NCBI GenBank assembly: GCA_023231475.1
Contig: JALJEE010001657.1
Location: 1-25,351 of the forward strand
DNA from: Seison nebaliae
Lineage: Eukaryota; Rotifera; Pararotatoria; Seisonacea; Seisonidae
Direction of reading: 5' to 3'
Length of the DNA: 25,351 bases
The position numbers were made by a program, and so were the translations under genes. The notes below the pieces were generated by a model. That model saw only the letters and a list, made by a program, of their open reading frames with translations, was not told the DNA's origin and made no database searches. Positions 9,218-18,866 of the stretch are shown one piece after another. Numbering within the stretch: position 1 is the first letter of the stretch; each line of letters starts with the position of its first letter.

Positions 9218-12200
9218 TAATCATGTTGCTCTCATGGAAATGTATAAAATTAATATTATCACTTTGCTTATGTTGTTGTTGACAGTGGAAATGGTGTTAG
9301 TTAATTGGAAGATAAATTGACTTTCATCATAAATAATGAATGAATAGTTTGATTTGAAATAAACTTTGAAAATTGTTTTGTTCATGAGAAATGTTTTCCA
9401 TTTTTCGTATTGTGTTGATGGTTGAATCATTCTTTCCTTCTAATGCACAATAAGTACATGAGTCGAATTCAGGATTGACACAATATTGAAAGAGATCTTA
9501 TGCATGCATTGTACACAATCAACTGTTATCCAAACGAGATGATGATCGTGTTATGTTCGTCGAATGGAATTAATAAATGAATTTTTAAACAAATATCTGA
9601 TAAGAAGCAAAATAAATAGAATCTTCATTCCCTAGCAGGACTACTATTTTCGCATATCCATCAAATTAGTCAGGACAACAAGAAGCATAAGGGAACTCAC
9701 ATTTCCCAGCGATGGGGAAAACGATTTTTTCACTTACTTTTCCTCCTGTCTATATGTGTTTCAAGAAAAATATACAGAAATTAATTGCAAATTATCAAAA
9801 TAGTGGAATATAATTAACTTTCTTCTTCTTTCATCGAATAATGTTCCAGACAACGGAAGAAGGCAAAAGAAAAAGGAAAAGTATTAATAATGAACAAGAA
9901 TTTCCTAGTTCTCTTATTTTTATATCTTTTCATTCCAAGTTAACTTCAGTTAACTACTAACACAACTGAAACACATACACAGTGGAAAAAAGGAGAATTC
10001 TCTAATTCTTCCTTTCTACCATACACTTCCTCTTATCTTACTTCTCTAATATGCTCTGCAATAGACATGCCACCAATTCTCCATAAATATAATACATCCA
10101 CAAATTACTACCAGTAAGCAATGGTAAAATTAATTTTAGTTCCAAATTATAAATTTAGATTACGTTCTACATACAATACCTCCTTCACATACTCCCATCT
10201 CAACTTCTCTACATAAGCTCGACAATTTCTTTGTCATTCGGTCATGACAAACCGTTCAAGGGAAAGCGAACCATTTATGTTCAAGAAGTCGGAACAACCA
10301 ACTTTTCGAGCCAGAAACATTTGTATTCATTAATCTACTATTCCATTATCTGATGAATACAAAAAATGCATGTCATATGGATTTTCTTTTAAATTAAAAT
10401 TGTTATCATTATCATGATTATCAGAAACTAAAATAAACATCACCCATCTAATTATTGCCATCATCAGCTCCAATGTTATTTTCATCATTACGACAGTATG
10501 TTACAGATCTCCTATGTACGTTGTCTTAAAAAAATGGAATGGAATCATTGGAATAGTGAGAACAAAAAACTTCTTCCATTTTTCCACGTTACCTTTTCTT
10601 CAACTTGTTCCCATTTACATTAAGTATGCGTGTATGCGTATAAGATGTACAAGTAAAGGAAGATTAGGACAAACGAGTCGTTAGACAAATTGGTTATATA
10701 GACAGAAGAGTGATAAGGACAAAAGAACAGCGAATGAAAAACTGTTGGGGTTGAAACATTAGACTCTGTTTGACATCACTACATCTAAGTGTATAATCTC
10801 ACTAATCTTGTCTGTGTTCGGATTCAAACATTTTTATCATTAACCATAAAATTTAATTTACGGAAATTTGTTTAATATTATTGTAAAAGAATAAAAAGAG
10901 ATTGATAAGTAAACACCAGTCCTCAAAACTAGTTCATTAATAGGAAGATAAAAAATAATTGATATTTTGATAAACAATTTATCTGTCTAATAGGATCAGG
11001 ATTTCCTTACGAATATATAATAGTGAATTTAATAAATTTTATCATACTCACTTTTATGGAGGATACATAATAAAATACGAATGAAAGTAAAATTTTACAA
11101 ATAGTTGTTTCCTTATTAGCATGTTTTAGTTGTTTTAATGATTTTCATACAATTCCTATAATGTAATGACACAAAAAATTGAAATCCTGATTGAAACTTT
11201 ACTTGAGTCTTAAATCATTTACTTTAGTTATTGGGTCTAATATTTCGCAGGATGTGATTCTTTAGTCCTTTGTTCTTTAAAGTATTATTTTGTCCAATTA
11301 CTGTTCTGTCCTCCTACATAAAAAGTATGGACCTTTCTGCAATATGATGCATTAGATAGCTTAATCTAATTCCTTAAACGGAAATTTTCAGTAAATTCAT
11401 TTTGCATCAAATTCAGCTGAAATGAAACATTAAATTCTCAAATTATCAATGTGAGATTTTCACTATGAAGAAAGATTGGATGAATTGTTGTTGCGGAGAA
11501 TGTTTATACATTGCATTCCTTGTCACTAATCCGATAATCCTTCAATCGTCTTATTCCAATGAAAAATTCTTTCAGTTTTACATTCTATTCAGATGGAGCA
11601 TAGTACATGAATAAATTCTGATAAAATCCGTCGCATTTATGACCTTCCACCAATTCACTTTCATTATCGTCTATAAATGGAAACTGACGAAATTTTGAGA
11701 AAGAAACAATAACAACGTCGTCCTGTCGTCCTTATAATAACCCACAATTACTTTCTATTTAATGTTCTTTCCTTCCCTTCGCTTATACCTTTCTTTCGTC
11801 AATTCCACTCAATTCCTAATATGGATTTTTTGATGTATATCATTTCGACAAATTCGTTTTTTGAAATTTAGTCACGAAATACTTTGTAAGATTGTTTTAT
11901 CCCACATAATATTTCTAACTTTTCCTCATCGATCAATAATATTGATTTGGAAAGACTCTCGGACCAACAGATAGAAACAATAAAATTCTACAACAATTTT
12001 ATAAGAACCTTGTCAATTTCAACATGAACTTTCAACGAAAAATAAAACGACTATGGACATTTGTATTGGTTGAGCGATTAGGTCGTATATTTGTTCATTT
12101 TCTCCGTACATATTTTTTCATATTTTCATAATTTCTACCTGGAATTCATTTTTTTTTTCAACAAATAAATTCCATCAAAATGGTAGTCGGAGATAATTAA

Positions 12201-13739
12201 TGTGCATACATGGATGAATAGTTAGTGATAATATATTTACCGTCATATTAACAAATTACTTAGACTTTAATTTAAGAGAATCGAATGAAGGAAGGTGCAA
12301 AATCTCAAATTTGAAGATCATCAGACATATCTCGTGAAAAGAACTTAAAAGAGAATATTTAGATATGTAACAAATATTATATGCATCATAACGATGGAAG
12401 GTTTGTTATTGTGAAAAGAACATGAAATGGTGCAAATGACACAATTGGAATTTCTAATTATATCTCAAATTACTAACGATTCGACATGTTAATGTATTCA
12501 ATCATAATTCACATTTCTATCATATACTCTGAAATGATGGTAGTTGATAATTTATGAGGATTAGTTAGTCGCTTTTGTGTGAAAACGGAGCAACATTCAA
12601 TTAGAAGTATAACGATGATATAATCTTATATATTACTAATAGGAGAATTTGTTAAATTTATTTAAAAGTTTTATTCCATTACTCTTCAACCTGAAAAGAT
12701 TGAAAGAAAAGGAGAAAAATAAATAAATCAAAAATAATTACGTTAAATGTTTTCGTGACACCGGAAATAAATGAGTTTGTTTGATTCGACTGTCAAATAT
12801 CTGTGAAAAAAAGTGAAGAATCGAAAAAAGGATGAGCAAGTCTTTACTTAAACTAAATTACATGGGGAAAAACAATTAGAGAACTATGGCACAACAGAGA
12901 TAAACAGAGAATTATTGGAATGATAAATGGTTGACATTGAATTAGTCGTATCTCTGGAGAACCATCTAAAGCGAATCAATCCACAAGACACTCGTTCAAC
13001 AACAATAACATTAATGTTTGATTGTAATATGATGAAGGAAGCAGATTAATAGGAAAAAACGGAACATAAACATCTAACCAATTAATATGTCAATGAGATG
13101 GAAAATTTTGTAGAGACTAATAGTACATTGATCTTATTTTCCTATTACAATCAAATAAATGAATGTTTAGTCGATTGGGCAAATCGATTTATATTTCATA
13201 CAGATATAATAAACACGTCGCTAGGCGGAAGACATGAGTAGTAGGGATATTTAATTTCTACTCATTTCCCGAAATTGAAATAAAATAATAATTTGAATTG
13301 CCAATACTATTCGAATCATTCGATCTAACATTCTCTATACTCACAGATTATTTTGAGGGATTATATAGATTACTTATTTTTTTCCATTTTATGGGAAACC
13401 GGAATTTTGGACATCTTGAAAATTCACAAATTCAATTTCCACCAGGAAAACTTAATTTCGGGCACTCCAACATTCAATATGTAGTCACATCTAACTCTAC
13501 TCTTCTCTATGTAACAATTTTGTTTAAATACTGCTTGAATGCATTTCAAGAATAACAAAATGATTTCAAATCGTAAATTAAACTCAACAACATTATTTAC
13601 CGTGAAATTTATAAATCGATTGTACATAGACATTTTACTCTTTTTCATCTTTGAGAACAGTTTTGGATTATGATATGATTACCAAAAGTCTAAAACATTA
13701 ATAACTTATTACCGTTTATATTCTCATCCATCACAGATT

Positions 13740-13768
13740 ATTACACATTTTATAATATAATGTGTAAT
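13740..13768. repeat. Perfect 10-bp inverted repeat (hairpin)
   Basis: Arms ATTACACATT (13740-13749) and AATGTGTAAT (13759-13768) are perfect reverse complements around a 9-nt AT loop. It stands alone in non-coding DNA. It could be a relic of a short inverted-repeat element or chance in AT-rich DNA. Confidence 0.6.
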
Positions 13769-13877
13769 TGTTTGACCAGCATTAAGTACTTCCAGGGACG
13801 TCTCCTTTCTAATTTTAAGAAAATTGGAAATTCAAAATTGTAATTTAGTTTTAATTTTCGCGAGGTTTCTTCGTAAG

Positions 13878-13894
13878 ATCTAGATATTCTAGAT
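13878..13894. repeat. Short palindrome ATCTAGA-TAT-TCTAGAT
   Basis: Seven-base perfect arms separated by 3 nt. The TCTAGA core recurs in the palindrome at 17967-17983. No function assigned. Confidence 0.5.
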
Positions 13895-14310
13895 TTTTTC
13901 TTCGAATTAAGAACAAATAAATACGATTAGGAAAAAGTGAAATACTCAATTTGTATAAAGAATAACTGAAACTATTTCTAAATAGTTACTATCAATGCAA
14001 AAATATTTGAATAAGATTTGATCCAATTCTAATAATTCTATAATTTCATTCTTAATAATAATTCATTCTTCTAATCAACAGGTAGTTATTGAAAAAAAGA
14101 AAAATCGATAGTTTACTTAAATTCCTTTACCGTTATTTTATTATTTGCCGTCAAACTCATGTTTATCGAAATAAAAAAATCTATAAATGGAATACGATAT
14201 GACCTCTTTGGAGCTGATTTCACAATCGCAGGTTTTCAACGCAACTCTATCATATCTCATATAAAATAGTTGGGGAATTTGAATTAAATTTAAAAGAAAT
14301 AAAGAGAATG

Positions 14311-14414
14311 AACAAATGAGTTAAGTTAAAAAAGGAAAAGTAATTAAATGGATAATTCAATAATAATCTCCATCTGGATGACATTAGCATTACCATAAAT
14401 TTATGAACAAGAAA
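14311..14414. repeat. 104-bp dispersed repeat, copy 1
   Basis: Runs from AACAAATGAGTTAAGTT to TTATGAACAAGAAA and matches 22980-23083 in the same orientation. Only three differences appear, all transitions (g/a near 14319, c/t in CCATCTGG, c/t in ATTACCAT). Both ends are sharp: flanking bases differ outside. No coding capacity or terminal inverted repeats are evident. The high identity suggests recent dispersal, perhaps as part of a small non-autonomous element. Confidence 0.85.
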
Positions 14415-14779
14415 TCTTCCTCTCTTCTTCCTTCATACAATATTGAGTATTGGATATAAAGCTAGGAGTGCTAAAAATTCTTATGACATAAGAGAGATAA
14501 AAATCGATATTGCGACAAACGAAATTGAATGCAACTTACTCAAATTTGGTGAAAAATCAATAATTTAAAAATTTCCATTAATTTTATCAATTTTTTCCTT
14601 CTAATTGAACAAAACTACTTCATCACTCGTAATATGTTAGTTGTGAGCTAGAAATGGTTTATATTACAAATTCTAACATGGTAAGAAATTATTAGACTCA
14701 ATGGCCTTTCAATAGACTAAATACCTTTCCGATGTCCTTCTCTTTTTGCCACTTGTGAGGAAGTTTTGATAAGGAATGA

Positions 14780-15170
14780 GGAAAATGGAATTGTAATCTG
14801 TAAAAGTTTTTGGAACTTTTACTTTTATCCTTTGGAGAAAGTAGAATATTCCACCTAGAAAGAAGTTGTGCAGTCATCTATCAATTCAATATATTAATTC
14901 GAAAGAATATCCAGGAAGATGGATGGATTGTGTCATACGGTTTCCATGATATCGAATCAACAATTACCTGTTTGGGAACTATGGATGAAGAAAGACGAAT
15001 GACGAAAGAAAATATTTGCATTGTGTTCATTCAGTATGACGGAAATGATCACAATCCGTCAACTGATTGCGTCTTGATTTTTCAGCACATATGTCGAAAT
15101 AATATAAATCGTAATGTAATGAGAACGGTAATTTTTTTATTCTTTTCCATAATAGAGTCGATAAAATGAA
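14780..15170 (+). CDS. Candidate isolated exon, unknown protein
   Basis: An open frame through 15169 reads EDGWIVSYGFHDIESTITCL, then GTMDEERRMTKENICIVF and further to NINRNVMR, with balanced polar and hydrophobic residues that look coding. A CCAG acceptor near 14913 and a GTAATTTT donor at 15130 could bound the exon. Upstream a separate open piece (TKYLSDVLLFLPLVRK, near 14719-14766) ends in a GTT donor and could join it. I do not recognise a domain, no start ATG is clear, and no further exon is seen downstream. It may be part of a larger gene or a gene relic. Confidence 0.3.
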
Positions 15171-16347
15171 TTTTCATTCGTTTGCTCGAAAATTCTTTCT
15201 TCTGCCATTTCAGCAGATGTAATACAATAAATCGATAAAGTCAAAAATTTGCTTTGTTACATTTTATATTAGAAGTCAAATGAAAATTAAACATCTCTAA
15301 ATAGCTTGCCTATCAGCACCGTTACGATGAACGACACATTGTGCTCGATATGAGAGTAGGAGTAATTCTATGAGAACACCATGAAAGTAATAGGGAACAA
15401 ACAAGGAAAAACAGGAAAACAAAGAGGAACGAATATCTCCCTCAGTTCATGGTTATCATTAATAGAACGAGTTGGCTCTATGCTAATTGCAAATGATCGA
15501 TGAATAACCTAAAAATATTATGTGGAATTACAAAATACATTTTTCTTCAAATCATTTATGTTTCCATTCGTCATAGTCACGATTCGATGGATGCAATATG
15601 ACGTACGTATAACATAATGAAAAAAATATTTATGCAAATAAATACCCAACAAAATACGGATAGTAGTGTGACATAATAACTCTCATAAATAATAGAAATG
15701 AGACGACTCTTACTTACGTTAGTGTTCGAGGAAAAACTCTATTAGAACACGAATCATTCTATTTAATTTTAGTTGAATTAGTAGTTGAGCTATTCATTTC
15801 GTTAGACTCTATAATTAATGTCAAGTGTCAATTCCCGGCTACAAAAATTCATAATTTTAAAACATTCATACAGGTGTTCGTTCTTTCGTATCGCGTATAT
15901 CCATTAACGAATATCTGAACACCAATAAACATTTATTGAATTAGCTGATTATTTCGGAGACTAATCAAGAACCATCGAGATCAATTAATTTCTCAAATTC
16001 CAAATCTTATTAGTTTATTTCATTAACTTAATGATTCATTCCTTTCACCTTATTAACAAGCAGTTTATTATAATTCATTCAGATATAATTCAATCGAATT
16101 ATGACATTAAATGGCTTGTTCTTTTAGAAATGGCTTTAGGAAATGTTCTATATGAAATTAATTTTTAAAAGAAATTTTCTAGGCTTCAAAAAAAAGATAA
16201 AGCTTCAAACATGAAAATAGTTAAATATTCAAACATAAACTTAAAAAAAATTAAACGAATTGAAAATAAAGTAATATGGACTAATTGGAAGTATTTCAAA
16301 AAATAACTATATTCTTTTTGAAAAAATTTATTTGATATTTCCTTAAA
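15171..16347. other. Non-coding stretch upstream of the geminin pair
   Basis: No convincing exon, RNA gene or repeat. AT-rich unique sequence; the last few hundred bases presumably include the promoter of the first geminin-like gene, but I see no defined element. Confidence 0.45.
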
Positions 16348-16841
16348 ATGACGAGTGAGAGAAGAGATTTGAAAGCATTTGCTCCGATAAAATATGAAGA
16401 AAGGAAAGTTTTATCTCCAATTCAACTCAACCGACTCTCTCCCATCACGAAAGCGAAAGAATTGAACAAAGATCAACCGAAAGTAGTTACACAAACTTCC
16501 ACAAAAGAAGATGCTGTTGATAAGGAAATAAATCTAATCACTTCAAGTTCTGTCTTTCCTTTCTCCCCGCTGTTCTATTAAATTACAGGTGAGGAGAGTG
16601 TGGAATATTGGAAACGAATGGCTGACGAAAATAATAACAGTTTAAATACTTGTATTCAAGAAAATGATAAAGTTTCTTCTTATATTAAGTATTTTCTATC
16701 ATTATTTTCTCCTCTTTACAGCTATACGAGTTGATAGAAGAGCAAACGAATGAAATAAAGAAGCTGGAAAGCAGTTTGAATGAAACAAATGAAAATCTCG
16801 ACAAGTTCTGTGAATATTTTGAAAAAACAGAAAAGAAGTGA
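16348..16841 (+). CDS. Geminin-like protein A, 3 exons, 133 aa
   Basis: Exons 16348-16546, 16589-16671 and 16722-16841; introns of 42 nt (phase 1) and 50 nt (phase 0), donors GTTCTG and GTTTCT. Geminin binds and blocks the licensing factor Cdt1 and is destroyed by APC/C at mitosis. Two family marks are visible. Near the N-terminus, RKVLSPIQ (19-26) lines up with the human RRTLKMIQ and keeps the RxxL destruction box. The C-terminal half is the geminin coiled coil, from YWKRMADENNNSL (73-85) through ENDKLYELIEEQTNEIKKLE (91-110), parallel to human YWKEVAEKRRKAL...ENEKLHKEIEQKDNEIARL. It stops soon after the coil, so it is shorter than the ~209-aa human protein. AATAAA at 16936-16941. A related gene follows 234 nt downstream. 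Other members of the superfamily (Idas/multicilin, GEMC1) are possible but are much longer. Confidence 0.8.
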
Positions 16842-17075
16842 ATTCTGATAATGTTACTTCGTAATCTAACTACTCTAATATCAATCATGCTATTGGAATT
16901 ATATATTTTTTGAATTATGTTAAATTTTTTTGATAAATAAAGCTTCAATTTAAAAAAACTTACTGAATTCTAATTTTTAAAAATGTAAAGTACTTCCAAA
17001 TAGTAAAAAGGAAAACAGTAAATTTTCAAATATAATTGTTATTTCTGATATTTTGATTATCTTAAATTTAAAGGA

Positions 17076-17537
17076 ATGGATGACAATAAACATAGTAACA
17101 GGAAAGTTTTATCTCCTTTGCTAACACGAATTACACCAAAACGAAAAGGGTCGTTAAGCAATCACCATTTGAATAAAAGATTATTTCAGAACGAAAAGAA
17201 ATTGAAAACGAATGGTTCTTTTTTATGAAAAATTTTTTGAAATTTTCCTTATAGAAGGGGATGATGGAAATTTTTATAAGACTGTTGCTGAAGAAACTCG
17301 ACAGGCGTTGGAAGTATCGTTAAGAGAAAATGAAGAAGTTAACTTATTTATTATCATCTTCCAATATTTTCGATGAAGTTGCATCAAGTCGTTGAATTAC
17401 AAGGGGAAAAACTGGACGACCTTGAAGCGGAATTAGAAGAAGCAGATAATTTATTGGAAAATTGCATTGTGCAATACATGGAAGAAAAACTGAAGCAAGA
17501 GGAAACAAATTATCCAGAATTGATTGAAATTGAATGA
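17076..17537 (+). CDS. Geminin-like protein B, tandem paralogue, 3 exons, 126 aa
   Basis: Exons 17076-17214, 17255-17337 and 17379-17537; introns of 40 nt (phase 1) and 41 nt (phase 0). Phases, and the 83-nt length of the middle exon, are identical to the upstream copy, which shows they are duplicates. The N-terminus has NRKVLSPLLTRI, with the RxxL destruction box at R9-L12. The coiled coil reads FYKTVAEETRQALEVSLREN (53-72) then EELHQVVELQGEKLDDLEAE (73-92), at least as close to the vertebrate geminin coil as copy A, ending in an acidic tail (YPELIEIE). Outside these blocks the two proteins have diverged, so the duplication is not recent. A plausible poly(A) signal AATAAA lies at 17761-17766. 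Role inferred from family: Cdt1 binding, or a divergent partner of copy A. Confidence 0.8.
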
Positions 17538-17927
17538 GTCAAATTAACATTATCGATCGTGAACAAACAGAAATTCAACATTTTCCTCTTTTTATTACTC
17601 TACATTTACAAAAGAAATTTTTGTTTCAGTATGTTTCAAAATAATCTAACATACAATATATTTTTCACTTTAGTTTCCCAGGAAAAATAATTGGATATTT
17701 TAATCAATATTATTATAATGAGTTAAGTTGAACAATTATGAAGCTGCTATATCTTTATCCAATAAATATTTAAAATTGCCAAATATTTAGAGAAAATCAA
17801 AAAATCACCTTCATGATAAAGATCTTTATGATTTGTTAATCTTAAAGACAATACGTCAAATAACTTGAAGTGTTCTGACTGATTTTGTTCTATTTTAATT
17901 ACCTTCCTAAATTTTGGATGATCGTTC

Positions 17928-17950
17928 TATACTATAGATTCTATAGTATA
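17928..17950. repeat. Perfect 11-bp palindrome with 1-nt spacer
   Basis: Arms TATACTATAGA and TCTATAGTATA flank a single T. A second compact palindrome lies 16 nt on. Such symmetric sites may bind dimeric proteins, form a cruciform, or be chance in AT-rich DNA. Confidence 0.6.
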
Positions 17951-17966
17951 TATGATTGTATATTAT

Positions 17967-17983
17967 AGTCTAGAATCTAGACT
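17967..17983. repeat. Perfect 8-bp palindrome with 1-nt spacer
   Basis: Arms AGTCTAGA and TCTAGACT flank a single A, just after the 11-bp palindrome and about 280 nt before the RPB4 start. Confidence 0.6.
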
Positions 17984-18259
17984 TAAGAATAAATTAAACT
18001 TTTGTGCTTCGCATGAAAAGAACACATGAAAATCGAATTGACACTAAAATTCTATTATTCGTTCTTCTTTCCTGAAAATCAATAAATAAGTATTCATTTA
18101 TTTTAATTAACAAACCATAATCTACATTGATAATAAAAATAAGCTTAGTATTTGATAGGATAAGAAGTTTAGATTATATACTATTCTATTATTCTGCAAT
18201 TTACAAAATAAATAATATATTAAACTTTTTAATATTAATTCCAAATCCAGTTAATAAGT

Positions 18260-18706
18260 ATGTCGAAAATTGGTTTTGGTCCAAAAAGAAAAATAACTTT
18301 TGATGAAGATGCTTCGGAATTGCGATTTCCTGAGGAGTTTAAAGATGTTGAAACTTTATTTATTGCTGAAGTGAGAGCTCTGCTAAGTAAGAGACTGGAA
18401 AACAATTATGATTTCGCTATCGAAACTGAAGATATGCCCGAAGTATTTAAGAAGACGAAACAATATTGTGATCAATTTACAACGTACAAAGATCCAGATA
18501 CGATACAAGCGATCCGTCAGATGTTAGAACAGCAACATTTGCATAAATTCGAAGTGGCGCAGTTTGCGAATCTCTTACCGAATACCGCTCAAGAAGCGAA
18601 GACATTAATACCAAGTATTGAAAGTCGCTTTACTGATGAAGTGTTGCAAGATTTGATTGACGCCATTCAACATAAATTGAGTTATACAAACGCCGCTTTA
18701 GACTGA
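18260..18706 (+). CDS. RPB4: DNA-directed RNA polymerase II subunit RPB4 (POLR2D homologue), 148 aa
   Basis: A single intronless frame. RPB4 pairs with RPB7 to form the stalk of RNA polymerase II, acting in initiation and mRNA fate in the nucleus. The whole length matches animal RPB4: EEDAS-type start (DEDASELRFPEEF, 14-26), VETLFIAEVRALLSKRLENN, the middle FKKTKQYCDQFTTYKD, and the HRDC-like C-terminal core LHKFEVAQFANLLPNTAQEA followed by KTLIPSIESRF and LQDLIDAIQHKLSYTN. Human POLR2D is 142 aa, so the length is normal; the extra residues are at the ends. Start chosen as the first ATG with family-length N-terminus. AATAAA at 18829-18834 is the likely poly(A) signal, very close to the next gene. 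It is one of only two intronless genes here. Confidence 0.97.
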   Translation: MSKIGFGPKRKITFDEDASELRFPEEFKDVETLFIAEVRALLSKRLENNYDFAIETEDMPEVFKKTKQYCDQFTTYKDPDTIQAIRQMLEQQHLHKFEVAQFANLLPNTAQEAKTLIPSIESRFTDEVLQDLIDAIQHKLSYTNAALD

Positions 18707-18866
18707 GTTGTATGAAGAAGAAACGTGTGTAATTAATTTTGGAAATAATATTATTTTTCTCTATTTAACTGTACTGTTTGATGACATTGGAAGATTTATA
18801 AATGTCTCACAATTTCCTTTTCCTCCATAATAAAAATTCAGTTTTCTTATTCTTCAACGCGTCGTC

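Larger units (their letters stand above)
9218..14310. other. Long stretch without recognisable genes
   Basis: About 5 kb of AT-rich sequence in which I find no convincing coding exon, RNA gene or transposon protein. Open frames near 13298-13555 (+) and 13424-13648 (-) overlap, resemble no family and lack splice or start support. The sequence is not simple repeat; it looks like ordinary unique intergenic DNA, with hairpins at 13740-13768 and 13878-13894. It could hold regulatory sequence or a large intron or leader of a gene whose exons I miss. Confidence 0.45.
17538..18259. other. Spacer between geminin B and RPB4
   Basis: AT-rich, no open frame of note. Holds the likely 3' region of geminin B, two adjacent palindromes (17928-17950, 17967-17983) and, next to 18260, the presumed RPB4 promoter. 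Confidence 0.5.

Noticed and set aside
9221-9430. Minus-strand open frame just upstream of the 673-aa gene as its 5' end
   Set aside because: It is in another frame and ends in its own stop; no intron joins it convincingly.
13298-13648. Overlapping + and - open frames as genes
   Set aside because: Low-complexity hydrophobic translations with no homology, and each is likely chance in this stretch.
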